Below are positions 8,699 through 16,304 of a DNA stretch of 20,407 bases, one piece after another. Each line of letters opens with the position of its first letter. Position 1 is the first letter of the stretch. The notes below the pieces were generated by a model. The model had not been told where the DNA came from, did not search any database, and saw nothing but the letters and a program-made list of their open reading frames with translations. Source of the stretch: Syntrophomonas sp. (GTDB lineage Bacteria; Bacillota; Syntrophomonadia; Syntrophomonadales; Syntrophomonadaceae); contig PWPP01000134.1 of the NCBI GenBank assembly GCA_003558625.1, forward strand, positions 1 through 20,407, given 5' to 3'. A program made the translations under genes and the position numbers.

Positions 8699-8704
8699 AT
8701 TATA
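8699..8704 (-). promoter_or_regulatory. Candidate -10 box for the metallophosphoesterase gene
   Basis: A perfect TATAAT on the minus strand in the 286-base divergent gap between the phosphoesterase and the NUDIX gene. No convincing -35 hexamer lies at 16-18 bases. Motif-only evidence. Confidence 0.3.
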
Positions 8705-8928
8705 AGCGAATCAGGGAGAGGAAGGTTAAAAGAATCCGTAAGATTTTTAATATTTCAGGCAAAGTATTTTATCGGTGCGTTTCGTACGCGTTTGTTTACA
8801 GCTAAGCACAGGAAATCAAAAGGTATGACCGGACCTTGTTTATTTTTAGCCGGGGAAAAGAATTGTGGCTATGATACCGGCAGCTAAATTCTGTCAAAAA
8901 AACGATCGGAGTAGAGAGGAGAAAAACG

Positions 8929-9363
8929 GTGGGGACGGCAAATTGGGCGTTATCGGTTAAGGCACTGGTTTTGAATAGCGAAGGGCAATTGTTACTCTTG
9001 AAAAGAGCCGGTCGATCCCGGGCCAATGCCGGCAGATGGGATTTGCCCGGAGGCAAAGTGGATGGGGGGGAAACCTGGGAGGCAGCCCTGGAGCGGGAAG
9101 TTTGGGAGGAAACCGGGCTTACCATTACTGGAAAGAATATTTTAGGAACCGCTTTCCGGCACCTGGAGGGCCGAACTATTATTTATCTGATTGCAGGGGC
9201 AACAACATCCAACCGGGAAGTGATGGTCAGCCCGGAGCATGAGGCCTTTGCCTGGATTGATAATAAAGATATCCGGTTTTATGACATATTGCCCCAATTT
9301 AAGCCGCATATTGAAGCTTTTTTACCTGTATTATCCAGTGAAAACGATCTATCCACATCATAG
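8929..9363 (+). CDS. NUDIX hydrolase
   Basis: A 144-residue cytoplasmic protein of the usual NUDIX size. The Nudix box is complete: Gly42, Glu48, Arg56-Glu57, Glu60-Glu61 and Gly63 fit Gx5Ex7REUxEExGU, within GGKVDGGETWEAALEREVWE. Before it, LLLLKRAGRSRANAGRWDLP is typical of MutT/ADP-ribose-pyrophosphatase-like members. The family cleaves nucleoside diphosphates linked to another group X, often to clear oxidised or otherwise unwanted nucleotides; the exact substrate cannot be assigned. The GTG start is chosen because AGAGGAGA lies about 7 bases upstream and the domain begins soon after. It is transcribed away from the phosphoesterase gene, and the lipoprotein gene follows after about 210 bases on the same strand. 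Confidence 0.93.
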   Translation: MGTANWALSVKALVLNSEGQLLLLKRAGRSRANAGRWDLPGGKVDGGETWEAALEREVWEETGLTITGKNILGTAFRHLEGRTIIYLIAGATTSNREVMVSPEHEAFAWIDNKDIRFYDILPQFKPHIEAFLPVLSSENDLSTS

Positions 9364-9572
9364 CTCATCCCCAAATGACGGCTGCAAATATATTTATTGG
9401 TTGATATTATTACCCGGATGTACGGTTTTTTGGCTCCTATTACAGGAAATGCCGTTTTTAACGCGAATAATAATAAAGTATAAAACCCATCAAAATGGAC
9501 CGGGCTTTTTTAAACAGAGCCGGGTATTGCAGTGGCGCTGTGGGCAAAAATAAGAGAAAGGTGGAGTTATTG

Positions 9573-10286
9573 ATGTTCAGATTCCGATCGTGGTGTATGT
9601 TTTTCCTGGTGTTATTCCTGATAGTATCCTTGATGGCCTGTGGCCAGGCGCAGGATTTACCTCCGGCCGATCCGGGCCAGGAGCAAGAGGAGATGGGTCA
9701 GGAGGAAGCCGCAGGTACCGGGGATGAACCGGATGCCTCAGATCTGATGTCGCTTTTCCAGGAGCTGGAACAGGTTTCTTATGAAACCGTGGTCAGTGCA
9801 CCGGACCTGCCCCAGGATATGACCATGAAAACCTGGGTCAAGGGAGACAAAATAAGGATGGAAATGGAAGGTGAGCAGGGAGTATATAGCGGTAAAGTCA
9901 TAACCATCATGGATGAAACTGAAAATGTATTATATATTTATAATCCCCAGGAAAATAGCGCAACCAAAATGGATATGTCTTTGTCAGCGGAGGATGAGCA
10001 ATTAGATCCCGAAGAGTTTATGAATGACCTGGATAATTATGTTTACATCGGGCGGGACACCATTGATGGTAAGCGCTGCCAGGTTTATGAAGCCAAAGAA
10101 GGTGATACCACGGTAAAAATGTGGATATGGGAGCAACATGGTTTTCCCCTGCGCATGGAAATCAGTGATGAGTACGGAACCACGGTAGCAGAGTTCCGAA
10201 ATATCAGTTTCGGAAATATCCCGGACAGCATGTTTGAGATTCCGGCTGGCGTGGAAGTGGTAGATCTCTCCCAGTTCATGAATTAA
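9573..10286 (+). CDS. Lipoprotein with LolA/DUF4412-like body
   Basis: A 237-residue secreted lipoprotein. A hydrophobic signal (residues 9-20) ends in the lipobox LMAC with Cys23, followed by an acidic Glu/Gln/Pro linker to about residue 55. The rest looks like a curved beta-sheet carrier fold, with repeated strand patterns such as MKTWVKGDKIRMEMEG, KVITIMDETENVLYIYNP, YIGRDTIDGKRCQVYEAK and VKMWIWEQHGFPLRMEI. This pattern is typical of LolA/LolB-like or DUF4412 proteins in Gram-positive bacteria, where the ligand is generally unknown. Start: the frame can extend to 9495, but GGTGGAG stands 6 bases before the ATG at 9573, and the signal peptide begins directly after it. A strong terminator follows 22 bases after the stop. 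Probably anchored on the outer face of the membrane. Fold assignment is inference. Confidence 0.85.
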   Translation: MFRFRSWCMFFLVLFLIVSLMACGQAQDLPPADPGQEQEEMGQEEAAGTGDEPDASDLMSLFQELEQVSYETVVSAPDLPQDMTMKTWVKGDKIRMEMEGEQGVYSGKVITIMDETENVLYIYNPQENSATKMDMSLSAEDEQLDPEEFMNDLDNYVYIGRDTIDGKRCQVYEAKEGDTTVKMWIWEQHGFPLRMEISDEYGTTVAEFRNISFGNIPDSMFEIPAGVEVVDLSQFMN

Positions 10287-10308
10287 AAACCGGTGGATAA
10301 GAAATTTC

Positions 10309-10349
10309 TTCCCCCACCCTGTATGGGAGCAGCGTGGGGGAATATTTTT
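10309..10349 (+). terminator. Rho-independent terminator after the lipoprotein gene
   Basis: A perfect 9-bp stem, TTCCCCCAC (10309-10317) with GTGGGGGAA (10334-10342), is followed by TATTTTTATT. The 16-base loop is largish. It lies 22 bases after the stop codon of the lipoprotein gene. Confidence 0.85.
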
Positions 10350-10411
10350 ATTATCAAGATACCATAGCCTGGATGTTGGCAGTTTAGTAACACAAGCGAA
10401 AGGAAAATCAT

Positions 10412-10684
10412 ATGCAGGCCAAGGAAACTGTGCTCCGGGCCATAGCCCGGGAGCTACAAAACAAAAAATCGTCACAGGGAATAGATCTCAATGCCAGAGC
10501 TTTGGGATTGACATTACATGAGTTTGGACTGGTCTTAGAGGAATTATTACAGGAAAACTTGATAAGCGGAGTGGATATCATCAAGGCCGGTCAATGTGCA
10601 CGGCCGGTAGAAGTTTATACCGGCCGGGTTAAAATTACCCCCCGGGGGCGGCGCTGGCTGGAAGGGCAGGAAACCGGGCAATAG
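10412..10684 (+). CDS. YjcQ-like winged-helix protein
   Basis: A 90-residue protein. The layout fits a small winged-helix protein of the YjcQ kind: an N-terminal helix (ETVLRAIARELQNKK), then a short linker and a helix-turn-helix-like stretch (NARALGLTLHEFGLVLEELLQENLISG). The end has beta-wing strands (VEVYTGRVKITPRGRRWLE), with the family-typical final pattern I-T-x-x-G-x-x-x-L-E. YjcQ proteins are found in Bacillota chromosomes and prophages and have no settled role; DNA binding is likely from the fold only. No other phage gene is nearby. Start chosen by AAAGGAAA about 8 bases before the ATG. Its stop lies only 2 bases from that of the convergent helical-protein gene, so no separate terminator fits between them. 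Confidence 0.75.
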   Translation: MQAKETVLRAIARELQNKKSSQGIDLNARALGLTLHEFGLVLEELLQENLISGVDIIKAGQCARPVEVYTGRVKITPRGRRWLEGQETGQ

Positions 10685-10686
10685 AT

Positions 10687-11238
10687 TTATGTTTTCACAT
10701 AATACCAGATACCGTAATACTGGTAATATAGCCATACCATGAACCGGTACTGGGCTGACAAAATATTATAGGTCAGCTGGTGCTTAATAAAATCGTGCTT
10801 GGCTTCCAGGGAAAGGAGCTTTTGGTTTATGGCGCGGTAACAATCATAATCCCCGGGATCAAGGCCATAATCTATGGCGATTTTTCCCATTTGATAGTAG
10901 GAAGCGTATGCCTGCCGGTCCAACTGGTCTAAAAATGCTTCAAAATCGTTTTCGGTTTTACGCTTTAAACTGTTTAAATCCAGGTAGAGTTTATGGATAA
11001 TCCAGGTTTCAAGTTGGTTCAATGCGGCCAGATGATCTTCTGGGTTTTTACCCACTTGACAACAGGGCCTAAAGCCCCTGATAAACATGAGGTAGGTATG
11101 ATGATTTAAAAATACCTGCATCTGTTCATCTTGTTCCAGGAAGAACTGCACAAACCTTTCCACCTGCTTCAGATCCCGGACTTGGTCCCAACTCAAATGG
11201 GCTGAGGGTTGATGCAGCAATTTGCCAAAAAAATCCAT
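10687..11238 (-). CDS. Hypothetical helical protein with aromatic C-terminal tail
   Basis: I do not recognise this 183-residue protein. It looks fully alpha-helical and cytoplasmic, with no signal peptide. Visible features are a Cys pair in FRPCCQVGKN, a charged helix KLYLDLNSLKRKTENDFEAF, and a last stretch of about 20 residues very rich in Tyr and Trp (FMVWLYYQYYGIWYYV), which could pack on a partner or touch the membrane. It is the third gene of the minus-strand group behind the HD protein and the Clp-fold protease, 42 bases after the latter's stop, so an operon is likely. Start: the frame opens at 11253, but the only ribosome-binding site (GCAGGAG) lies inside that extension, 6 bases before the ATG at 11238. 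Function unknown. Confidence 0.75.
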   Translation of the reverse strand: MDFFGKLLHQPSAHLSWDQVRDLKQVERFVQFFLEQDEQMQVFLNHHTYLMFIRGFRPCCQVGKNPEDHLAALNQLETWIIHKLYLDLNSLKRKTENDFEAFLDQLDRQAYASYYQMGKIAIDYGLDPGDYDCYRAINQKLLSLEAKHDFIKHQLTYNILSAQYRFMVWLYYQYYGIWYYVKT

Positions 11239-11258
11239 GATCATCTCCTGCATTTCTT

Positions 11259-11271
11259 TAGATTAAATCTA
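11259..11271. repeat. Short near-perfect palindrome in the intergenic gap
   Basis: TAGATT and AATCTA flank a single A (13 bases) in the 42-base gap between the Clp-fold protease and the helical-protein gene. It could be a small operator or a weak RNA hairpin; short AT-rich palindromes also arise by chance. Confidence 0.3.
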
Positions 11272-11280
11272 TGTTCAATG

Positions 11281-12093
11281 CTAGCGTCGGTAGGGTATCG
11301 GTATATATTCTACCGTAGGGATTTGCCGGGTAGGCTGCGGGAATAGAGCCATCAGCCGGTATACTGTTTCCGGCAGTTCACATTTAATAGGCAATCCCAT
11401 GAGGCTTAGAGTGGAACAGACCAGTGCATAATCATGGGTCCAGCGTCCTTCACTCAGGGCCTGAGCCAAATTTTCCGCTTCATCCTGGGGCATATAGGTA
11501 GACAAAATATCTACGGCAGAATGATAGACCTGGTTAGAAGCTTTTTCTGCAATATCTGCCAAAATAAGGGTTTCGTCATCTATTTTATCCAAACGCTTAT
11601 CCTTTAGGACCCTTTTGATGGAACTGGCGGGAAATTGGCCAATTTGTGGATCAATGGGGCCCAAAACAGCATTATCATCCATGAGGATTTCATCTGCCGC
11701 CAGGCAAATCATGGTCCCCCCGGACATTGCATAGTGAGGGACCATGGCTGTTCCCCGGGCGGGATGTTTCTTTAAGGCCCGGGCGATTTGTTCCGCTGCC
11801 AATACGATACCCCCTGGGGTATGGAGGATAATGTCGATGGGAGTATTATCAGAGGTTAAGCGTATGGCGCGCAGCACCTGTTCCGAATCTTCTAAGTCAA
11901 TAAACCGTCGAAAGGGTATCCCCAAAAAACTAAGGGCCTCCTGGCGGTGGATTAAAGTGATGACCCGGCTTTGACGTTCTTTCTCCAAATTACGAATTAA
12001 GGATAATCGGGCTGCAATTAATTGTTTTTGCCGGAAAAAAGGAATTAAAGCAAAGAGAAATAGAAACAGCCATATGAGTGAAATAAATTCCAT
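11281..12093 (-). CDS. Membrane-anchored Clp-fold serine protease, SDH (serine dehydrogenase proteinase) family
   Basis: A 270-residue protein. One N-terminal membrane helix (residues 5-20) is followed by a basic, probably coiled-coil stretch (21-50) and then a Clp/crotonase-fold protease domain. Marks of the SppA-like SDH proteinase group: IDIILHTPGGIVLAAEQIA (oxyanion-hole region, 86-104), PHYAMSGGTMICLAADEI with the probable nucleophile Ser124, LGPIDPQIGQFPA (144-156), and EGRWTHDYAL with His220. The family cleaves membrane or membrane-near proteins. The anchor suggests a catalytic domain tethered at the membrane. An ATG at 12102 adds three residues, but the AAGGAGG site is then only 2 bases away; the ATG at 12093 gives 11. 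That ribosome-binding site overlaps the TAA of the HD-protein gene, which points to tight translational coupling. Confidence 0.88.
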   Translation of the reverse strand: MEFISLIWLFLFLFALIPFFRQKQLIAARLSLIRNLEKERQSRVITLIHRQEALSFLGIPFRRFIDLEDSEQVLRAIRLTSDNTPIDIILHTPGGIVLAAEQIARALKKHPARGTAMVPHYAMSGGTMICLAADEILMDDNAVLGPIDPQIGQFPASSIKRVLKDKRLDKIDDETLILADIAEKASNQVYHSAVDILSTYMPQDEAENLAQALSEGRWTHDYALVCSTLSLMGLPIKCELPETVYRLMALFPQPTRQIPTVEYIPIPYRR

Positions 12094-12109
12094 AATACAC
12101 ATTACCTCC

Positions 12110-13441
12110 TTATAGATCTATGTGGTCCAACTCCACGGCCTGGTATAATTGATGGGCCAGCATCATCATCTGTGGAGCTGCTTTTGTGCGCAAAAACTTG
12201 GGATTTAAATCATTGATCCGGACCCTGTCCAGGGCATCGGCATCTTTAAAAATATGGAACAAAGGCAGCCAGTGCTCCCGGGGGGGGAGATGATAGTGGT
12301 TTATTCTATCATAGGCTCCCTGGTCCGTAAGGGGATGGTTTTCAATGATGAAACGCATAGTGTCCTCAAATTCTTCATCTTCCGGTGTAATCAGGTTATA
12401 ATTCTGGGCTTTTTCAAAGCTCACCATTCCGTGCAGGTTATCGTATCCATCGGTATTACGCCCTATGTCATGGAGCAAAGACATTCTGCACAGCAGGGCC
12501 AGTTCTTTGTCATCCATTCCCAGCAGCCAGGACAAGGTAATAGTGAAAAATAAAACTCTCCGGGCATGTTCTACGGCGTGAATCCCGGTGGGGTTAAAAA
12601 ACCACTCTTCCTTAAGCTGGCGGTAATAATTTTGGTAATGAAACTTGACATAAGAAACATCAACTTCCCGGGCAATATTTTTAATGTCCAGCAATATTAT
12701 TTTATCGATATCCTTTATGTCTCGGGGCTTGGCCCATACTCTACGGTAGGGGTCGTTGGATTTATAGCTTTGAATGTGCTCTGCCCTGATAAGGCCGGAC
12801 AGCACATCTCCTGTTTTCCAGGGGTCAAGGGCAGCTTTGATCGCTATATTCAGATCAGTGGTCCATATCGGGTGGCTGGTGTTTAGATCTTCTGCTTCCT
12901 TAACACCGGTGTATACTTTAACCCACCCCTCTTGGTCGGCAAAGGGGCGGGAGCTGGTAACGCCCTTATATTTGTTCACCCGTTCCAGGAAGTCCAAAGG
13001 TAAGTCGAACATAGTATCATCCAGTAGTGATTTTAAATGAAGGTATAGTTGATATTTTTCTTCCTGGGGGATTACGTCAAAGACATTCATAAACAAGGTA
13101 GCTGCGATCCTGGAATCTGCAACAGCAAAAAACTTTTTAAAATCTCGGTTACTTATGGCATCAATCATTTGATGATCGATGGATTTAATATTTTGGCATA
13201 GATCGGTTAAATCCGTATCCCGGGGGTCTAAATCCAAAAAAATATAGCCTTTATAATAGCACACGTGAACTTGGTGTTGTACCCAATAGTAATAAAAATC
13301 ATTGATATCCAAACCACATGCCCGAATATTTTGTTTTAGTTGTTCCGGATTGCTTAATCCCTGTATAAGGATCTCATCTGACTCCGCGATAGAAACCAGC
13401 TTTATTTTTTCTAATCCCGCCAGAGGCATTTTTTCACTCAT
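12110..13441 (-). CDS. HD-domain phosphohydrolase with a possible degenerate ART-like segment
   Basis: A 443-residue cytoplasmic protein. The C-terminal third is an HD metal-dependent phosphohydrolase domain, with the motif set His288/His292 (GIHAVEHARRV), His324-Asp325 (LLHDIGRN) and Asp400/Asp402 (KDADALDRVRI), as well as ENHP at 367-370. HD enzymes hydrolyse nucleotides or other phosphoesters, often signalling nucleotides. The middle (about 170-242) has a spacing pattern seen in ADP-ribosyltransferase-like domains: VKVYTGV, then WTTDLNIA, then GDVLSGLI, then VWAKP. The usual Arg and Glu are not in place, so activity there is doubtful. The N-terminal 165 residues are unrecognised. Start: the frame extends to 13651, but GGGGGA lies 6 bases before the ATG at 13441, and the extension looks like intergenic sequence. 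First gene of a three-gene operon. Substrate unknown. Confidence 0.85.
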   Translation of the reverse strand: MSEKMPLAGLEKIKLVSIAESDEILIQGLSNPEQLKQNIRACGLDINDFYYYWVQHQVHVCYYKGYIFLDLDPRDTDLTDLCQNIKSIDHQMIDAISNRDFKKFFAVADSRIAATLFMNVFDVIPQEEKYQLYLHLKSLLDDTMFDLPLDFLERVNKYKGVTSSRPFADQEGWVKVYTGVKEAEDLNTSHPIWTTDLNIAIKAALDPWKTGDVLSGLIRAEHIQSYKSNDPYRRVWAKPRDIKDIDKIILLDIKNIAREVDVSYVKFHYQNYYRQLKEEWFFNPTGIHAVEHARRVLFFTITLSWLLGMDDKELALLCRMSLLHDIGRNTDGYDNLHGMVSFEKAQNYNLITPEDEEFEDTMRFIIENHPLTDQGAYDRINHYHLPPREHWLPLFHIFKDADALDRVRINDLNPKFLRTKAAPQMMMLAHQLYQAVELDHIDL

Positions 13442-13738
13442 CCACATTCCCCCAGAACCCGTCTGCAACACTTGTGTTTTAAGCACAGCACAACACGAAT
13501 AAATCCAATATTTATCCATTAAGATTGGCATTACTATTATTTTACTATAAAATATCAGGAGAAGGTACAAAAGGGGTATAAGCTTCGGAAACGGGTTCTT
13601 CTGGTGAAGGAGGCAACCACGGGTAATTACATCATGATAATCCAGGGCCAAATTTAACCATTATAATCTGAATTTATGCCACTTATATTGTTTTTCCTTT
13701 ATAATTTAAACAATAAAAATAATAGGGAGGTTGGAAAC
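13442..13738. promoter_or_regulatory. Divergent intergenic region between the HD operon and the MORN gene
   Basis: This 297-base gap must hold promoters for both sides. On the plus strand TATAAT occurs at 13662 and again at 13700, the latter about 34 bases before the MORN start, but neither has a good -35 partner. On the minus strand TATAGT/TAAAAT-like boxes lie near 13550, without a clear -35 at normal spacing. No riboswitch was recognised. Confidence 0.35.
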
Positions 13739-14038
13739 ATGGAAGAAATAAAGGAAATATTGCTGCGCTATAATCTCACAGTAGCATACAAAGGTGAGGA
13801 AGATGCCGGGAAACCTCACGGGCACGGAGCTGCATATTATCGGGACGGTCGCTGGTATGAAGGCGAATGGATAGAAGGAAAACAAGAGGGTCAGGGCAAA
13901 TTGTTCTATCCTAACGGAACCGTCTGGTATGACGGGGAATGGCTGGATGGTAGAAGACATGGTCAGGGAAAATCTTATCTACAAGATGGCACCCTGGCCT
14001 ATGAAGGCCAGTGGAAAGAAGGAAAACAGGCAAAATAA
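13739..14038 (+). CDS. MORN-repeat protein
   Basis: A 99-residue protein made almost entirely of MORN repeats. After a 16-residue N-terminal segment there are three full units starting at Tyr17 (YKGEEDAGKPHGHG), Tyr40 (YEGEWIEGKQEGQG) and Tyr64 (YDGEWLDGRRHGQG), and a fourth, partial one at Tyr88 (YEGQWKEGKQAK). MORN units form an elongated beta-sheet that acts as a protein or lipid contact surface; bacterial members rarely have a known role. No signal peptide or membrane helix. The frame extends upstream to 13676, but GGGAGG lies about 7 bases before the ATG at 13739. It diverges from the HD operon and converges on the vWA gene, with a shared bidirectional terminator just after it. Confidence 0.9.
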   Translation: MEEIKEILLRYNLTVAYKGEEDAGKPHGHGAAYYRDGRWYEGEWIEGKQEGQGKLFYPNGTVWYDGEWLDGRRHGQGKSYLQDGTLAYEGQWKEGKQAK

Positions 14039-14047
14039 AGGAACTCC

Positions 14048-14091
14048 AAAAGACCTTTTGTATCTTAATTAATACAAAAGGTCTTTTTTTT
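14048..14091. terminator. Bidirectional Rho-independent terminator between convergent genes
   Basis: A perfect 16-bp stem, AAAAGACCTTTTGTAT (14048-14063) with ATACAAAAGGTCTTTT (14072-14087) around an 8-base loop. The plus strand continues in T to 14091 and the minus strand ends in TTTT. It sits 9 bases after the MORN stop and 22 bases before the vWA stop, so it can serve both. Confidence 0.92.
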
Positions 14092-14113
14092 GTCTGCGAT
14101 TCCGGATAGCTTT

Positions 14114-16081
14114 TTACATCCAGCGATAACTTTCCAGGAGCTGGTATGCCTCATCCAGGTCAAAGCGAAAATAATGCAACAGGGTTTTAAAACGCAGCCG
14201 GGCCGGAATGTACGAGGGATTGTTTTCCAGTCTAAGGGCAAAGGCATAGGGCCAGTTTTGCTCAATATCTACCATGGTATGTTTGGTGATAATGTCAAAC
14301 ATAATGCTATCATGGCGAAAATAATGCATTTTTGCCCATTCAGCCAGGGTTTCACTGATGCGGATGTATTTTTCGCTGTGGATGCTTTCCAAATCATAGC
14401 TGAATTTTTTTTCTTCCTGCTCAATCCCTTCCATGATGATGGCATGGGTATGCTCGTGGATCAGGGTTGCGGTGATTAACTTGGGCAGGATACGCTCCTG
14501 GTCAATGGAAGGCCAGACTTTTTGGCATGCTTCCACCTGTTCTTTAAGCGTTTCGAGGCAAATCAAAACCTTCCCGCTTAAATCCAGGTTAAAATGAGGG
14601 GGGAAACCCTGTTCTGCCAGAACATGATTAAATAAAGCTTCATTATTGCTCGAATAAGGAAGAAAAGATCCGTTGGCGGTGAGTTCGGAAATGATTTTGT
14701 ACCATCTGGACTTTGATATTTCCAGTTGAGTAAGAAGGAAAAGCAGGATGGGCAAGGCTAAGCGGTAAACCCTGATAATGGATGCAATATCGGATTTCCA
14801 ATCGCCATTATCATTCATGCAAGTTTTTATTTCCTCATACTGTTCTGGAGAAAGGAGTTGTTCCCATATGGTTAGGTCTGGTTTTTCCACGATGCTGCTG
14901 AACTGAAAACCACTGAAATACAAAGTGGGTTTACACTGTTGCTGGAGTTTCATTAACAGATCCAGGGCCTGCTGCAGATTAACGGCATAATTAACCAGGT
15001 TTTCAGGCTGGGAAATAAGAAATGATGGCGATGAGATATAAACTCCTTCCCTCTCACCCCGGAGGTGTTGAAAAATGGCCAAACTGGTTTCTGCCGCTTG
15101 CAGAAACTTGTGCCGGTATTCCAGGGGCAGCTCACTGTCAATATAGAAGGGGGTGGTATTATCTGTATCTTCCTGTTGATGGTGGCTTAAGGGATCAATG
15201 GTTTCGGTACTGTATACCCGGCTAAAAAAGCGAAGCATTTCCAGTACGTCCTCTTTTAATGTGGCACTGACAAAAGGATCAGGCTGGGGATGCATCATAA
15301 ATAAATCCAGGGTCGCTTTATTTACGATACAGGTAGGAACGGCATAATAACGAAGACCGGTGAGTTCTTCCAGATAAGGGACAACGTTTTGTAAAGACGC
15401 CCTCAGCAAATCCAGATCCTGCTTGGAACAAGGTGAAAGCGGGAGGAGGGGGAGGGATATCTTAAGACTATCGAACAAGCGGATGCGGGGCTTTCCCGGC
15501 ATCCGGTCCAATTCCACTTTCAAATCATCATATTCCAGAATAGGAATAATTATATTATTCTCATCTCCTATGTTTCGGTTAAGCTGGCCCCCAATATCCA
15601 TAACCCTGATGGTGAGGCCGGGTTTTTGCCGGCTCAGGTCCAGAATATCCTGGTAAGGTGTGCGGCTGCCAAGATCCTGCCCATCGGTAATACAGCACAA
15701 GAGACTGGTTTTTTCGGAAGAAATGATGGACAGCAGTTGAGCCAGGCAGTCCCATATCCGGGTTCCGCCACTCATATCAGGCTGTATTCCTTGCAATGCG
15801 ATAATCGCCTGCTGGATATGTGGTGCGGTATGAAGAAAGTGAAGCTGAACCGGATCAGGATACGAAGCCTGATGTCGGGAAATCTGCTGAAAAGAACCAA
15901 TATAGACCAGAGAAGTGGTAAAGGTATAAATATGAACGGAGTAGAATTCCTTTCTTTGCCGCAACCAATTGGATAAATAGCCTTTTAACATTTCAATTTT
16001 ACGCTTATTATGCCCGGATGCTCCCAGAAGATCATTCATACTCAAAGAATTATCCAGCAGAATGTACAAATCCATACGCAT
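14114..16081 (-). CDS. vWA domain fused to an HExTH zinc metallopeptidase-like domain
   Basis: A 655-residue protein without signal peptide. Residues 1-180 form a von Willebrand factor A domain with a complete metal-ion site: Asp10-x-Ser12-x-Ser14 in LLDNSLSM, Thr97 in SGGTRIWD, and Asp123 in CITDGQD. The opening and the GGT loop resemble cytoplasmic TerY-like vWA proteins. Residues 200-520 are unrecognised and mostly helical. Near the end ATLIHEHTHAIIMEG gives His542-Glu-His-Thr-His546, followed by Glu577 or Glu581 in ISETLAEWAKMHYF. This is the HExxH plus downstream Glu arrangement of gluzincin metallopeptidases. A vWA protein could thus bind a target through its metal site and cleave it. 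GGGAG lies 5 bases before the ATG. It is transcribed alone, away from the GGDEF genes. The domain calls rest on motifs; the joint function is inference. Confidence 0.82.
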   Translation of the reverse strand: MRMDLYILLDNSLSMNDLLGASGHNKRKIEMLKGYLSNWLRQRKEFYSVHIYTFTTSLVYIGSFQQISRHQASYPDPVQLHFLHTAPHIQQAIIALQGIQPDMSGGTRIWDCLAQLLSIISSEKTSLLCCITDGQDLGSRTPYQDILDLSRQKPGLTIRVMDIGGQLNRNIGDENNIIIPILEYDDLKVELDRMPGKPRIRLFDSLKISLPLLPLSPCSKQDLDLLRASLQNVVPYLEELTGLRYYAVPTCIVNKATLDLFMMHPQPDPFVSATLKEDVLEMLRFFSRVYSTETIDPLSHHQQEDTDNTTPFYIDSELPLEYRHKFLQAAETSLAIFQHLRGEREGVYISSPSFLISQPENLVNYAVNLQQALDLLMKLQQQCKPTLYFSGFQFSSIVEKPDLTIWEQLLSPEQYEEIKTCMNDNGDWKSDIASIIRVYRLALPILLFLLTQLEISKSRWYKIISELTANGSFLPYSSNNEALFNHVLAEQGFPPHFNLDLSGKVLICLETLKEQVEACQKVWPSIDQERILPKLITATLIHEHTHAIIMEGIEQEEKKFSYDLESIHSEKYIRISETLAEWAKMHYFRHDSIMFDIITKHTMVDIEQNWPYAFALRLENNPSYIPARLRFKTLLHYFRFDLDEAYQLLESYRWM

Positions 16082-16145
16082 TTTCTCTCCCTTGCATTTA
16101 CCTTGGAGTCTCGTTTTGTATTTGTCCCGGAATAATATAAACTAT

Positions 16146-16174
16146 TGTATATATTTATACTAATTTATCTTCAA
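16146..16174 (-). promoter_or_regulatory. Candidate promoter of the vWA-metallopeptidase gene
   Basis: On the minus strand TTGAAG (16169-16174) and TATACA (16146-16151) are 17 bases apart, each matching 4 of 6 consensus positions, about 65 bases before the start codon in an AT-rich stretch. Confidence 0.4.
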
Positions 16175-16274
16175 GAAAACTTCTACTGTTTCAAAGCAGA
16201 TGGAACCTTGTTATTTAAGCGAAAAATGGAAATAGCATCAAGCCGGAACTGAAGCCGTAAAAAAGAAAGTTATT

Positions 16275-16304
16275 TTGATACCCTGCTTCAACTTTTGTTA
16301 TTAT
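16275..16304 (+). promoter_or_regulatory. Candidate promoter of the GGDEF gene cluster
   Basis: TTGATA (16275-16280) and TATTAT (16299-16304), each 5 of 6 matches to the vegetative consensus, with an 18-base spacer. Transcription would start near 16311, just before the first GGDEF gene. Confidence 0.45.

Noticed and set aside
9499..9525. Imperfect hairpin ACCGGGCT / AGCCGGGT between the NUDIX and lipoprotein genes, considered as a terminator or leader element.
   Set aside because: There is one mismatch in the stem and no T-run after it; no known riboswitch pattern was seen around it.
10412..10684. The YjcQ-like gene taken as a sign of a prophage.
   Set aside because: YjcQ-like genes also occur in plain chromosomal contexts, and no integrase, capsid, terminase or attachment-site repeat is seen in the window.
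13442..13651. N-terminal extension of the HD protein to an upstream start at 13651.
   Set aside because: The translation looks like AT-rich intergenic sequence, and a ribosome-binding site stands before the internal ATG at 13441.
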